Source: Lysobacter sp. TY2-98
GTDB lineage: Bacteria > Pseudomonadota > Gammaproteobacteria > Xanthomonadales > Xanthomonadaceae
NCBI RefSeq assembly: GCF_003367355.1
Contig: NZ_CP031413.1
Coordinates: 434,001-498,000 of the forward strand
Reading direction: 5' to 3'
DNA length: 64,000 bases
The notes under the pieces were generated by a model. That model ran no database searches and had not been told where the DNA came from. It saw nothing but the letters and a program-made list of their open reading frames with translations. The translations under genes and the position numbers were made by a program. Shown here piece by piece: positions 43,871 to 51,308 of this stretch. The number at the start of each line of letters is the position of its first letter. The stretch's first letter is position 1.

Positions 43871-43930
43871 GCCTAACACCTGAGTTAAGCCGCGCCGCGA
43901 AGCGGCGTCGGCTTGGACGAATTGTTAGGC
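43871..43930 (-). repeat. attC of the DUF7336-like cassette
   Basis: 60 bases; R'' GCCTAAC, R' GTTAGGC. Confidence 0.97.
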
Positions 43931-43931
43931 C

Positions 43932-44183
43932 TCAGACCGAGACGAATCCGGCTGCCCAACCTTGCTCATCCGAGTCTACTTGGTACTCGGTCGCATGAAA
44001 CCCGGGCTCGTCGCCACAGCCATTGAGGTTGACCTGCGGTTGCTCGCAGAAGCCAGGCTGCGCGCGAAACCGGTTGGCGGCCATAACCGCAGCTGCTTTA
44101 GAGCTGTACACGCCCAACACCTTTACGTTACCGACGCCGGGCTCAAGGGCGTGGACATGCTGCAGCAACCAGACACTTCGCAT
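43932..44183 (-). CDS. DUF7336-like small protein
   Basis: 83 residues. The pattern SVWLLQHVHALEPG, VKVLGVYSSKAAAVMAANRF, QPGFCEQP and ATEYQVDSDEQGWAAGFVSV matches DUF7336 proteins (Y/WLL.H.HE...D.KLIGVYSS...A...I......GF.......Y.LD...W.EGF). Cytosolic, function unknown, frequent in accessory DNA. ATG 9 bases after attC AGGTG. Confidence 0.72.
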   Translation of the reverse strand: MRSVWLLQHVHALEPGVGNVKVLGVYSSKAAAVMAANRFRAQPGFCEQPQVNLNGCGDEPGFHATEYQVDSDEQGWAAGFVSV

Positions 44184-44186
44184 GAG

Positions 44187-44246
44187 GCCTAACACCTGAG
44201 TTAAGCCGCGCCGCGAAGCGGCGTCGGCTTGGACGAATTGTTAGCC
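44187..44246 (-). repeat. attC of the cassette at 44241
   Basis: 60 bases; R'' GGCTAAC, R' GTTAGGC. Confidence 0.97.
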
Positions 44247-44756
44247 CTTGACCGGCGGGCGGTGGGAGCCTGCATTCACGTGTGCCGACGAATAGAACTC
44301 TTCGCCGTACAGTGACCGGTACTTCACGTGCACGTTCAAGGCGCCGTACGCTGTTCCGTAAAGATCATGCCCTTCGTAAGGCTCTACTTCCGTGAGTTCG
44401 ACGAGTACTAACTCCGACCCCGGGGCAAAAAAGTCGCCTGGCGTCATCCGCACGAATGTGCCGATCTTGCAGCCATTGATTCCTGACGCTTTCAGCAGTG
44501 GAGCGATGTCGGATTCTTGTTCGAACTGCTGAACACGGCCGTTCACCGAATAAGAAAGGTTCAAGATTTCGGCCGGGCCCAATCCATTGTTGAAAAGAGT
44601 GATGCGTATTCCGCTCGGACTGGAGTTGCGCTTGAAAGCCAAGTGGGGACGCACTGACATCCGGCGGTCTCTCGCAGCGCCGCGTGCTTGAGTGACCGAC
44701 AGCCCGAACGACGATAGGGCGATGATCAAGGCGGCTGCGTCGATGGCATCACTCAT
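44241..44756 (-). CDS. Membrane-anchored hypothetical protein
   Basis: 171 residues: one N-terminal helix (DAAALIIALSSFGLSVTQA) followed by basic RDRRMSVRPHLAFKRN and a beta-rich domain (IRITLFNNGLGPAEILNLSY), a layout seen in many small bacterial proteins with a single anchor and an Ig-like cytosolic or periplasmic domain. Function unknown. ATG lies 7 bases after AGGTG; stop TAG is in attC-adjacent GGGCTAAC. Confidence 0.65.
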   Translation of the reverse strand: MSDAIDAAALIIALSSFGLSVTQARGAARDRRMSVRPHLAFKRNSSPSGIRITLFNNGLGPAEILNLSYSVNGRVQQFEQESDIAPLLKASGINGCKIGTFVRMTPGDFFAPGSELVLVELTEVEPYEGHDLYGTAYGALNVHVKYRSLYGEEFYSSAHVNAGSHRPPVKG

Positions 44757-44757
44757 G

Positions 44758-44817
44758 GGCTAACACCTGAGTTAAGCCGCGCCGCGAAGCGGCGTCGGCT
44801 TGGACGAATTGTTAGGC
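44758..44817 (-). repeat. attC of the DUF6869 cassette
   Basis: 60 bases; R'' GCCTAAC, R' GTTAGCC. Confidence 0.97.
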
Positions 44818-44821
44818 GCCA

Positions 44822-45205
44822 CTACCACGCGGCACCCCGGCACTTTTCTACCCGACTCCAAATTTCCTCCGGCGATTGATTTCGCCAGACGCCACCGAGC
44901 AGATCCTTAAACGCGGGATTCTGGCGGGCCATGAGCTCGATGCGATCGATGAAGTATTTCCCATCGTATGCGATGAGATCTTCCAGTGGGCCTGCAGCGA
45001 GGCACGAAAGAACCCGGTCGTTCGGCGCCTTGCCCAGCACCACAAGTACGAACTCCCACAGCTCCTCGGCGAAGTCTCGACGAAGACAATGCATCGTTCT
45101 TTCGGTGGCCCACCAAAGCGGGTGATCAGTGTCGATCTCTTGTTCCACCGAGTGCAGCTCGATGTATGCGTCTGCCCAGGTTTCGACCTCTACGGAATCT
45201 TCCAT
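44822..45205 (-). CDS. DUF6869-like protein
   Basis: 127 residues, acidic. The core LAAGPLEDLIAYDGKYFIDRI followed by ARQNPAFKDLLGGVW is characteristic of DUF6869 (LAAGPLEDLL...G..FID.....A...P.F...LGGVW). Upstream, HPLWWATERT and ELWEFVLVVLGKAPND also fit. Cytosolic, unknown role. ATG 11 bases after AGGTG. Confidence 0.75.
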   Translation of the reverse strand: MEDSVEVETWADAYIELHSVEQEIDTDHPLWWATERTMHCLRRDFAEELWEFVLVVLGKAPNDRVLSCLAAGPLEDLIAYDGKYFIDRIELMARQNPAFKDLLGGVWRNQSPEEIWSRVEKCRGAAW

Positions 45206-45210
45206 GTGGC

Positions 45211-45270
45211 GCCTAACACCTGAGTTAAGCCGCGCCGCGAAGCGGCGTCGGCTTGGACGAATTGTTAGGC
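45211..45270 (-). repeat. attC of the cassette at 45265
   Basis: 60 bases; R'' GCCTAAC, R' GTTAGGC. Confidence 0.97.
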
Positions 45271-45525
45271 CCCAGACGATTTGCGAGTGGGCCCGCCGAG
45301 CCAGATCCTACGCCCGCTGAAGACGGTCAGTGCGAGCGCTACGAGGCCGATTGCAGCCCACACCTTGGCCCAGCGGAGATGGAGTGCTGTCTCGTACGGT
45401 GGTACGTAAGCCGCCCAGCCATGGAACACGACTAGATTGAGGGACCAAAGCGCAAGCGCGAAAGACAGAAGGAACGCCACCCAGAGAGCGGCATATCGCG
45501 CCACGTTTTTGGGCTCAAGTCGCAT
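45265..45525 (-). CDS. Two-helix membrane protein, unknown
   Basis: 86 residues with helices at about 11-33 and 51-68; N-terminal MRLEPKNVARY and C-terminal RRIWLGGPTRKSS are basic, so both ends are probably cytosolic. TAA stop is attC GCCTAAC. The ATG is 22 bases from attC; AGTAGAAGCGACG precedes it. Confidence 0.6.
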   Translation of the reverse strand: MRLEPKNVARYAALWVAFLLSFALALWSLNLVVFHGWAAYVPPYETALHLRWAKVWAAIGLVALALTVFSGRRIWLGGPTRKSSGA

Positions 45526-45541
45526 CGTCGCTTCTACTGGG

Positions 45542-45601
45542 GCCTAACACCTGAGTTAAGCCGCGCCGCGAAGCGGCGTCGGCTTGGACGAATTGTTAGG
45601 T
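45542..45601 (-). repeat. attC of the cassette at 45556
   Basis: 60 bases; R'' ACCTAAC, R' GTTAGGC. Confidence 0.97.
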
Positions 45602-46002
45602 GCGCGACCGGTGATCTTCACGCACAGCCAGACGTCGGCAAGTAATGCAGCGGCGGGGGACAGGGCAAGAAGTACGCCAAGTATCCCGGTATGGGAGGAA
45701 GGAGACCCGACTAGGACTGCTGAGGTTGCGACCAGACTTAAACACGCGAGAAAGGTGTCACGCCAAGGGTGCGCGGTACCGAGCACCCGGAGTAGCAGAG
45801 CAAGCGGGAGAAGTAGAACCATGGACACGAGGAAATCGCCGACATGCACGGCGGAGAGCAAGCCTTCGCCGCGCAGGCCAGTAGCCCATAGCGGATGGAA
45901 GACTAGTCCTGCGGCGGCGATGTGAGGCCACGCGTAGAGCAGGCCGACTGCAGCAAGAGCGCCGCCGACGACAGCAGTGATGGACTTGAATAGCGGATGC
46001 AT
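45556..46002 (-). CDS. Four-helix membrane protein with attC-encoded tail
   Basis: 148 residues, four helices (SITAVVGGALAAVGLLYAW, VGDFLVSMVLLLPLALLL, FLACLSLVATSAVLV, ILGVLLALSPAAALLADVW). C-terminus NNSSKPTPLRGAA is attC-encoded. It has its own Shine-Dalgarno: GAGGAGAGAAAA before ATG at 46002; in-frame starts further upstream are less likely. Confidence 0.65.
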   Translation of the reverse strand: MHPLFKSITAVVGGALAAVGLLYAWPHIAAAGLVFHPLWATGLRGEGLLSAVHVGDFLVSMVLLLPLALLLRVLGTAHPWRDTFLACLSLVATSAVLVGSPSSHTGILGVLLALSPAAALLADVWLCVKITGRAPNNSSKPTPLRGAA

Positions 46003-46018
46003 TTTTCTCTCCTCGCGC

Positions 46019-46078
46019 ACCTAACACCTGAGTTAAGCCGCGCCGCGAAGCGGCGTCGGCTTGGACGAATTGTTAGGC
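46019..46078 (-). repeat. attC of the cassette at 46033
   Basis: 60 bases; R'' GCCTAAC, R' GTTAGGT. Confidence 0.97.
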
Positions 46079-46521
46079 CCCGACAGCGGAAAGCAGGGGT
46101 TCGTATTCTTCCAGCCTTGCTCCCTTTCGGCAGCGGATGCGGCGTGATCTCTAAGCAACAGTTCAAGGGGCACTTCGAATCGTTCGGCCGAGTAGCGAAG
46201 AGCTAAGTTCCAGTGCGGCCCGGAATCATTGAAGCCCCGGTACGTTTCGTAGAGGTCAAACCGCGATGGCGCGAAACCGACGGCGCGACGGACCACTTCG
46301 GCTTGTTCCTTGCTAAGGCGGAACACGTACGGCGTGTAGATGTTCGTTTCTCGGAAATGCGCGAGATGGCATGTGCGGAATCGATCCGCGGCAGCGCGCT
46401 GCTCAGGCGTGAGCGAGAAAGTCAGTACCTTTCCCGCGTAGCGCCCATTCTTGAGTGGCACGCCGTCGGCCAGCACAACGCCGGGAACTACCAACGCCAT
46501 CAAGCAGATGAGAATTCTCAT
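46033..46521 (-). CDS. Secreted hypothetical protein with attC-encoded tail
   Basis: 162 residues: signal peptide (RILICLMALVVPGVVLADG), mature domain with LTPEQRAAADRFRTCHLAHF and FDLYETYRGFNDSGPHWN, two Cys. Tail NNSSKPTPLRGAA read from attC. Unknown family; periplasmic. ATG 11 bases after AGGTG of the upstream attC. Confidence 0.65.
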   Translation of the reverse strand: MRILICLMALVVPGVVLADGVPLKNGRYAGKVLTFSLTPEQRAAADRFRTCHLAHFRETNIYTPYVFRLSKEQAEVVRRAVGFAPSRFDLYETYRGFNDSGPHWNLALRYSAERFEVPLELLLRDHAASAAEREQGWKNTNPCFPLSGPNNSSKPTPLRGAA

Positions 46522-46526
46522 TCGGG

Positions 46527-46586
46527 GCCTAACACCTGAGTTAAGCCGCGCCGCGAAGCGGCGTCGGCTTGGACGAATTGTTAGGG
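46527..46586 (-). repeat. attC of the cassette at 46581
   Basis: 60 bases; R'' CCCTAAC, R' GTTAGGC. Confidence 0.97.
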
Positions 46587-46877
46587 CGCATATATCTGAC
46601 TATTGCGGTCGGGGCAATGTGGAGCAGCCTCTCGGTAACGCCGGTTGAGGACCTCAAGCCAGTAGCGCTTGTAAGCGTTGTCGCTTGCCATGCGAGTAAA
46701 CGGATATACGACCGGCATGACGCGATTGACCATTCGCGGAGGGTGACACTGGACCAGGGCCGGTATCAGTAGAAACGGCGCAGCCAGGTACGCAGCGGCG
46801 AGAAGTAGAGCGATCAGTAGGAGACCACGCCCTGAGAGCCTACGCTTCTTGCTTGCACTCGCGGAACTCTTACCCAT
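46581..46877 (-). CDS. Single-helix anchored hypothetical protein
   Basis: 98 residues: basic Ser/Lys/Arg leader (SSASASKKRRLSGRG), one helix (LLLIALLLAAAYLAAPFLLI), then a periplasmic tail of about 60 residues with Cys in VQCHPPR and PHCPDRN. Unknown. ATG 9 bases after AGGTG; TAA stop in attC. Confidence 0.6.
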   Translation of the reverse strand: MGKSSASASKKRRLSGRGLLLIALLLAAAYLAAPFLLIPALVQCHPPRMVNRVMPVVYPFTRMASDNAYKRYWLEVLNRRYREAAPHCPDRNSQIYAP

Positions 46878-46880
46878 GCG

Positions 46881-46940
46881 CCCTAACACCTGAGTTAAGC
46901 CGCGCCGCGAAGCGGCGTCGGCTTGGACGAATTGTTAGGG
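46881..46940 (-). repeat. attC of the cassette at 46895
   Basis: 60 bases; R'' CCCTAAC, R' GTTAGGG. Confidence 0.97.
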
Positions 46941-47326
46941 CCCGGGCTGCGACCCACGGAACCTGCTAGCAAGACTGCGCCCAGCGCTGCCACGGCAGCG
47001 ATGACCGGGCGCCATTCGCTCTCGCTTGGGAGTGCGATGGCTCCGACTGCGACAGCAAGAACACCTGCGCCCAAGCCGAGCCGAATGGCAGTGCGCGCCG
47101 CCGCTGATACAGAAAAGAACCTGCCACCCAACAGAAGCCTGGCCAAGCCGGCAACCAGCCCGGCCAAAGCTGCCGCGCCGATGGCACCAAGCACGGGCTC
47201 GTGAAGGGTGACCGACAACAGGGCGAGCACGGGCAGCACGAGAACAAGGCTGGCGCAAATCGCTACCAGCCCGAGCAGGCAGCGGACTGCTGTTTGGTCC
47301 ATCAAGGTAGCGATCTTGTTCAACAC
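46895..47326 (-). CDS. Four-helix membrane protein with attC-encoded tail
   Basis: 143 residues, Ala/Leu/Gly-rich, four helices, with a basic segment RLLLGGRFFSVSAAARTAIR between helices 2 and 3. NNSSKPTPLRGAA tail from attC. Start is either GTG at 47326, very close to the attC, or ATG at 47302 (MDQTAVRC); no strong ribosome-binding site for either. The upstream attC has a mutated core. Confidence 0.58.
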   Translation of the reverse strand: MLNKIATLMDQTAVRCLLGLVAICASLVLVLPVLALLSVTLHEPVLGAIGAAALAGLVAGLARLLLGGRFFSVSAAARTAIRLGLGAGVLAVAVGAIALPSESEWRPVIAAVAALGAVLLAGSVGRSPGPNNSSKPTPLRGAA

Positions 47327-47329
47327 GGG

Positions 47330-47389
47330 GCCTAATACCTGAGTTAAGCCGCGCCGCGAAGCGGCGTCGGCTTGGACGAATTGTTAGGG
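47330..47389 (-). repeat. attC with mutated core, cassette at 47384
   Basis: 60 bases; R'' CCCTAAC but R' is ATTAGGC: the G of the G^TT crossover is A. Unique among the canonical sites here and expected to impair recombination. Confidence 0.95.
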
Positions 47390-47929
47390 CTCAAGACGCT
47401 GAGCCCACGGGAGCCGTGCTGCGAGCGCGAAACCAGCAGCCATGGCGGCATGCGATACCAGAAAGGTAAGGACCAGCTCGCCGAACCTAACGTTGCTGGA
47501 CCAATGCATAGCCAAATACGCGAGAACGCCGAAGATCAGCGAGATGCCGGCTGACGCCAGGAGCAAGTTAGGAGCAGTGGCGAGCCTGCGGTGATGGAGG
47601 TAAACGAGCGCTGGCACCCCGACCAGAGAGATTCCAAGCACAGCCATAAAGGCTGCCGCCACCCAAGTATTTAGAAGATCTCGTAGTAGCACAGCCCAAT
47701 AGCGCGCCGGAGCGATATGCCAGACGCGGGACGCTTCCTCCGGTGATACGTAGCCCGTAGCGGCTACCAACACTCCGAGGACGGCGAGGGCGCCGACGTA
47801 GCCTGCCGCCAGACGCCAAGCCGACAGCCCGGGCTGCCGCGCAAGCGCAATGGCGATGGCAGGCAGCCCGAGAAAAAATAATAGTCCGGGGATTGTCGTG
47901 ACTGCCGCAGCGAGGAACATTGTTTCCAT
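47384..47929 (-). CDS. Five-helix membrane protein, unknown
   Basis: 181 residues. Helices near 5-27, 37-58, 81-107, 118-140 and 151-172; a loop GYVSPEEASRVWHIAPARYW between helices 2 and 3 is the only polar stretch. The protein ends WAQRLEP at an attC-supplied TAA. ATG 9 bases after AGGTG, but the attC core there is altered outside the AGGT part (GGTATTAGG). Confidence 0.6.
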   Translation of the reverse strand: METMFLAAAVTTIPGLLFFLGLPAIAIALARQPGLSAWRLAAGYVGALAVLGVLVAATGYVSPEEASRVWHIAPARYWAVLLRDLLNTWVAAAFMAVLGISLVGVPALVYLHHRRLATAPNLLLASAGISLIFGVLAYLAMHWSSNVRFGELVLTFLVSHAAMAAGFALAARLPWAQRLEP

Positions 47930-47932
47930 GAG

Positions 47933-47992
47933 CCCTAACACCTGAGTTAAGCCGCGCCGCGAAGCGGCGTCGGCTTGGACGAATTGTTAGGC
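47933..47992 (-). repeat. attC of the lipoprotein cassette at 47987
   Basis: 60 bases; R'' GCCTAAC, R' GTTAGGG. Confidence 0.97.
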
Positions 47993-48391
47993 GCCACCCG
48001 CTGATTTCCATGTGGCCACCTTGACAGCAACAGAAGTAACGATGCCCGACGGCGCGATTGTGAAAGTTGCGACATAACCCTTCAGCGTGTGATCGCGAGC
48101 CCAGACGGCCCATTTGCATTCGGAGCCGGTCCCTGTGGGCTTACATGCCTGTGGGTTGCCTGCCGAAGGCAACGTGTTCGCAGACGCCCTCGTGCCCACC
48201 AGGCGCTCCGCGGAGGCTTCCACCCGTTCGAGTGTTAGGTCTTCTGCGTCGTTGATGCCTTCCAGCTGCAAAGCCGCTGCTAGGTTGAACCACGCTGGAG
48301 TGCACGCACAAATGTCTGAGCTCCACGTTGATCCGGCAACGCTGCAGGCGGAGAGAGCGGCGACGAGCGGTAAGGAGAGCTTGGAAGTCAT
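47987..48391 (-). CDS. Putative lipoprotein, unknown
   Basis: 134 residues: leader MTSKLSLPLVAALSACSV with Cys16 as lipidation site (A-L-S-A-C), then a mature domain with four Cys (DICACTP, PQACKPT, SECKWAVW) and ATFTIAPSGIVTSVAVKVAT at the end. No family recognised. Stop TAA in attC; ATG 13 bases after AGGTG. Confidence 0.62.
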   Translation of the reverse strand: MTSKLSLPLVAALSACSVAGSTWSSDICACTPAWFNLAAALQLEGINDAEDLTLERVEASAERLVGTRASANTLPSAGNPQACKPTGTGSECKWAVWARDHTLKGYVATFTIAPSGIVTSVAVKVATWKSAGGA

Positions 48392-48398
48392 GTGTGGC

Positions 48399-48458
48399 GC
48401 CTAACACCTGAGTTAAGCCGCGCCGCGAAGCGGCGTCGGCTTGGACGAATTGTTAGGC
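48399..48458 (-). repeat. attC of the MazG-like cassette
   Basis: 60 bases; R'' GCCTAAC, R' GTTAGGC. Confidence 0.97.
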
Positions 48459-48467
48459 GGCTACCAG

Positions 48468-48794
48468 TTACTTGGCGAGCTCGCCTTCTACGTATTCACA
48501 GATCTCGCGAGTGTTCCTGATGAACTGCTCTTCAAGATCGACGCCACACTTGTTGGCCAGAACCATGATTGACCACAAGCAGTCGGACAACTCGTGGCCG
48601 AGCTTGGCCTGATGGTCCTCGATCGTGCGGACGCCCGCGTGCGCCTGGACCAACTTCGCGAGATCGCCGACGTCTCCCATGAAGCCGAGCGCCAATTCCT
48701 GAGTGGTCCACACGCGACCCCAGCGCTTGACCTCGAGTTGTTCGTAGAGGGCGTTGAGCTTAAGGGCTTGTTGTTGGAGGTCGCTGAAGTTCAT
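48468..48794 (-). CDS. MazG-like nucleotide pyrophosphohydrolase
   Basis: 108 residues, all-helical. The MazG pattern is present: WTTQELALGFMGDVGDLAKL (first Glu/Asp cluster) and KLGHELSDCLWSIMVLANK (E-x-x-D). Family enzymes hydrolyse (d)NTPs to monophosphates, with metal bound by these acids; small cassette-borne versions may act in nucleotide housekeeping or phage/stress responses. The ATG used at 48794 overlaps a tiny ATGAAATGA upstream frame, perhaps coupling initiation. Confidence 0.82.
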   Translation of the reverse strand: MNFSDLQQQALKLNALYEQLEVKRWGRVWTTQELALGFMGDVGDLAKLVQAHAGVRTIEDHQAKLGHELSDCLWSIMVLANKCGVDLEEQFIRNTREICEYVEGELAK

Positions 48795-48802
48795 TTCATG
48801 CC

Positions 48803-48862
48803 GCCTAACACCTGAGTTAAGCCGCGCCGCGAAGCGGCGTCGGCTTGGACGAATTGTTAGGC
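48803..48862 (-). repeat. attC of the cassette at 48867
   Basis: 60 bases; R'' GCCTAAC, R' GTTAGGC. Confidence 0.97.
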
Positions 48863-48866
48863 AGCA

Positions 48867-49136
48867 TTATCGCCACCATCGGGCTGCGGGCTCTACCAGT
48901 TCTCGCTCGGCGGGATCTGTAGGCCCGTGAAGACGGATTTCCCATGCCTCGGACGGTGTAAGCAAGCGGAGGCCGCCTAAGTGTTGATCACAGCTTCGCG
49001 GATGTGACCCGTCGACGAGCGAGATGCCGTACACGAGTCCATCTTCGACTCCGACGCAAAGGCACGGATGGAAAAAGCCATCCTCGTAGATCTGGCCAGG
49101 CGCGATCTGAAACTCCACCGGCGTGTCACTTTCCAT
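48867..49136 (-). CDS. Small cytosolic hypothetical protein
   Basis: 89 residues, beta-rich: GQIYEDGFFHPCLCVGVEDG, VYGISLVDGSHPRSCDQHLG, LLTPSEAWEIRLHGP. Reminiscent of small SH3-like or immunity-type folds found in accessory regions, but not assignable. ATG 9 bases after AGGTG. Confidence 0.58.
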   Translation of the reverse strand: MESDTPVEFQIAPGQIYEDGFFHPCLCVGVEDGLVYGISLVDGSHPRSCDQHLGGLRLLTPSEAWEIRLHGPTDPAERELVEPAARWWR

Positions 49137-49139
49137 GCT

Positions 49140-49199
49140 GCCTAACACCTGAGTTAAGCCGCGCCGCGAAGCGGCGTCGGCTTGGACGAATTGTTAGGC
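49140..49199 (-). repeat. attC of the cassette at 49206
   Basis: 60 bases; R'' GCCTAAC, R' GTTAGGC. Confidence 0.97.
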
Positions 49200-49205
49200 G
49201 GCAGC

Positions 49206-49517
49206 TTAGCCAATGACGAGCTCTACGCCCATGAGGTGTAGGAACTCTGCGCCATTTGGCCTCAGGACTTCCGGACCAGCCAGCTTGCACGCACAGGTGA
49301 TGTGAGCACCTTCGGCCTGGAGCTTCGCCAGCGGCCGACGGGAGCCCTTGAGCGCTCCCCAGAGCCACACCAGCTGATCATTGAGGCCCGTTCCCACTCC
49401 AGGAGGACACACCAGCACAACGTCCTCTCCGTCGAGACGGCTGAAGGGCACAAGCGCCTTTGTACTCTCGCTGCGAGCGCCTAGGTTTGATATCCGGAGT
49501 TCGACTTGACTGCCCAT
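49206..49517 (-). CDS. Hypothetical protein, paralogue of 53248-53559
   Basis: 103 residues, beta-rich, no signal: SQVELRISNLGARSESTKAL, VPFSRLDGEDVVLVCPPGVG, LNDQLVWLWGALKGSRRPLA and the end NGAEFLHLMGVELVIG. About two thirds of residues are identical to the cassette at 53248, with substitutions spread through the middle. Function unknown. ATG 9 bases after AGGTG. Confidence 0.65.
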   Translation of the reverse strand: MGSQVELRISNLGARSESTKALVPFSRLDGEDVVLVCPPGVGTGLNDQLVWLWGALKGSRRPLAKLQAEGAHITCACKLAGPEVLRPNGAEFLHLMGVELVIG

Positions 49518-49520
49518 GCC

Positions 49521-49580
49521 GCCTAACACCTGAGTTAAGCCGCGCCGCGAAGCGGCGTCGGCTTGGACGAATTGTTAGGC
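49521..49580 (-). repeat. attC of the DUF3592-like cassette
   Basis: 60 bases; R'' GCCTAAC, R' GTTAGGC. Confidence 0.97.
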
Positions 49581-49586
49581 CCCAGG

Positions 49587-50033
49587 CTAGCGAGCCAGAC
49601 GCGGTAAGAACGACGTATCCATGTAGTACCGCTTGGAAGATGCTCGATCGACATACACGGTGATCTCGCCTGTACCCAGAAATTCACTTGGGTCGAACCC
49701 AATGCTCCAGCTCTTGTAAACGTGCATTTCTTTGCTAGAGGGGTCCTGCGCTTGAGCGACGATGCGGAATGGGTTCCTGCCGTTCACCTCGAGGGACGTG
49801 TCTAGCTGCACTTGAATGACTCTGGCTTTTACACGGCGGCCAGTTCGCATCATCTCACCGATGAATACGATGCGGCGATAGCGGAAGATGGCCATACCAA
49901 CGCCAATGGCTACAAAGACGAGACCGACCATCGGCCCAATCCAGCTGCCGGTTGCAACGCCCGAGACTAGGGCAACGGCTAAGCCACCTCCCACGAAAAT
50001 GAGTGTCGAGCGGTCGATTACGTCGTCTACCAC
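49587..50033 (-). CDS. DUF3592-like membrane protein
   Basis: 148 residues: two N-terminal helices (LIFVGGGLAVALVSGVATG, MVGLVFVAIGVGMAIFRY), then GRRVKARVIQVQLDTSLEVNG, PFRIVAQAQDPSSKEMHVY, WSIGFDPSEFLGTGEITVYV, the beta-domain layout of DUF3592 (G..v.A.V...). Start GTG at 50033 preceded by GAGGACATCGCGGC. Role unknown. Confidence 0.7.
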   Translation of the reverse strand: MVDDVIDRSTLIFVGGGLAVALVSGVATGSWIGPMVGLVFVAIGVGMAIFRYRRIVFIGEMMRTGRRVKARVIQVQLDTSLEVNGRNPFRIVAQAQDPSSKEMHVYKSWSIGFDPSEFLGTGEITVYVDRASSKRYYMDTSFLPRLAR

Positions 50034-50055
50034 GCCGCGATGTCCTCGGTCTGGG

Positions 50056-50115
50056 GCCTAACACCTGAGTTAAGCCGCGCCGCGAAGCGGCGTCGGCTTG
50101 GACGAATTGTTAGGT
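50056..50115 (-). repeat. attC of EamA cassette, copy 1
   Basis: 60 bases; R'' ACCTAAC, R' GTTAGGC. Confidence 0.97.
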
Positions 50116-50541
50116 TGCCGGCCGATATGCGACGACGAGCAACCCGGAACCCACTAGTACGCAGCCAAGAATAACGCGCGGTGTGATCTGTTCCTTGAGT
50201 ATGAGCCAGGCCAGCAGAACCGCGACGATGAAGCTCGCTTTATCAATAAGCGCGATGGTTGAGACCTCGCCTTGCTTTAGGGCCTTGTAGTAGAAGATCC
50301 ACGACAAAGACGTGGTGACGCCGGAAACACCAAGCCAGAAGAGATTGTGCGGAGCCAGAGACTTCAGCTCCGCAGGCGCGACGAACAGCGCCGCGAAACC
50401 GATGACGAATACCGCGACGAACATGGTTCGAACAGCGAGCCCAAGTTCGCCCGAAATTCCGGCAAGGCCCATCTTGGCGATCACGGAAGTGAAGCCAGCG
50501 AAGATCATGGAGATGACGGCGTATGTAACCCACTTGTCCAT
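50110..50541 (-). CDS. Small EamA-family transporter, copy 1
   Basis: 143 residues, five helices, a single EamA module (full-size DMT transporters have two): WVTYAVISMIFAGFTSVIAK at the start and TSLSWIFYYKALKQGEVST, the signature end of the module. Probably functions as a homodimer exporting small metabolites or drugs. It has its own Shine-Dalgarno GAGGAGAGAGC before ATG 50541. The sequence, including flanks, is identical to 55477-55908. Confidence 0.85.
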   Translation of the reverse strand: MDKWVTYAVISMIFAGFTSVIAKMGLAGISGELGLAVRTMFVAVFVIGFAALFVAPAELKSLAPHNLFWLGVSGVTTSLSWIFYYKALKQGEVSTIALIDKASFIVAVLLAWLILKEQITPRVILGCVLVGSGLLVVAYRPAT

Positions 50542-50556
50542 GCTCTCTCCTCGGCA

Positions 50557-50616
50557 ACCTAACACCTGAGTTAAGCCGCGCCGCGAAGCGGCGTCGGCTT
50601 GGACGAATTGTTAGGC
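50557..50616 (-). repeat. attC of the cassette at 50623
   Basis: 60 bases; R'' GCCTAAC, R' GTTAGGT. Confidence 0.97.
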
Positions 50617-50622
50617 CAACAG

Positions 50623-51234
50623 CTACGTGAGTAGCAGTAGCGTTGGAGCAGCTTGAAAGGTCCAAGAAAATGCAGACCCAATCGAGCTAAAGAGCCGTTG
50701 AGTCGCTTCGGGCGCAAATGCCGCAGATACACACAGCGAAGTGATCGATCCTGCGAAGTATTGGATCCAATCCTTTCGACCCATGCGGCGCGCGCCCTCC
50801 TTGATCTCATCAAGACGCCGATGAATTGCTTCAAGTTGATGCGGGGTGAATTCGCCGCCCTGAGCAATATCGCTCTTGACCGCTTCAACGCTCGCATCGA
50901 TCTTGAGCAATTCTTCCTCGGTGAACGGCGAGTTCAGCGGGTCGCTTGATGTGAAGGCCGCTGCTAACTTGGGTTCGGGACCCAGCCGCGTTAGTAGCAG
51001 CTCGGCCCGATTAACGGCGAGCGACATTGCGCGGACTTCGTATGTGTCGCCGGCGGGCGCTTGGTAAAGGCCGGCATCGCCCGTTCGCAATTCAAATTCA
51101 GCATTGGGATGCCCTGGGTAGCCTACGACGATCTCGGCTTGTCCCTGGAACAGCGAGCGAGCGCTCACGACAATGTCTCCGATATCCGGAAGAACACTCG
51201 TATTTGCTGCGAGAACAACTTTCGTGCGCTGCAT
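50623..51234 (-). CDS. Hypothetical protein with C-terminal hydrophobic region
   Basis: 203 residues. N-terminal half beta-rich (TKVVLAANTSVLPDIGDIVV, AEIVVGYPGHPNAEFELRTG); middle helical and acidic (FTEEELLKIDASVEAVKSDI, HQLEAIHRRLDEIKEGARRM), end hydrophobic (SITSLCVSAAFAPE, FSWTFQAAPTLLLLT), possibly a tail anchor. ATG at 51234 was chosen because sequence upstream of it lies in the attC in the open third frame. No family recognised. Confidence 0.6.
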   Translation of the reverse strand: MQRTKVVLAANTSVLPDIGDIVVSARSLFQGQAEIVVGYPGHPNAEFELRTGDAGLYQAPAGDTYEVRAMSLAVNRAELLLTRLGPEPKLAAAFTSSDPLNSPFTEEELLKIDASVEAVKSDIAQGGEFTPHQLEAIHRRLDEIKEGARRMGRKDWIQYFAGSITSLCVSAAFAPEATQRLFSSIGSAFSWTFQAAPTLLLLT

Positions 51235-51248
51235 AACTATCCCGGTTG

Positions 51249-51308
51249 GCCTAACACCTGAGTTAAGCCGCGCCGCGAAGCGGCGTCGGCTTGGACGAAT
51301 TGTTAGGC
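51249..51308 (-). repeat. attC of the cassette at 51263
   Basis: 60 bases; R'' GCCTAAC, R' GTTAGGC. Confidence 0.97.
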
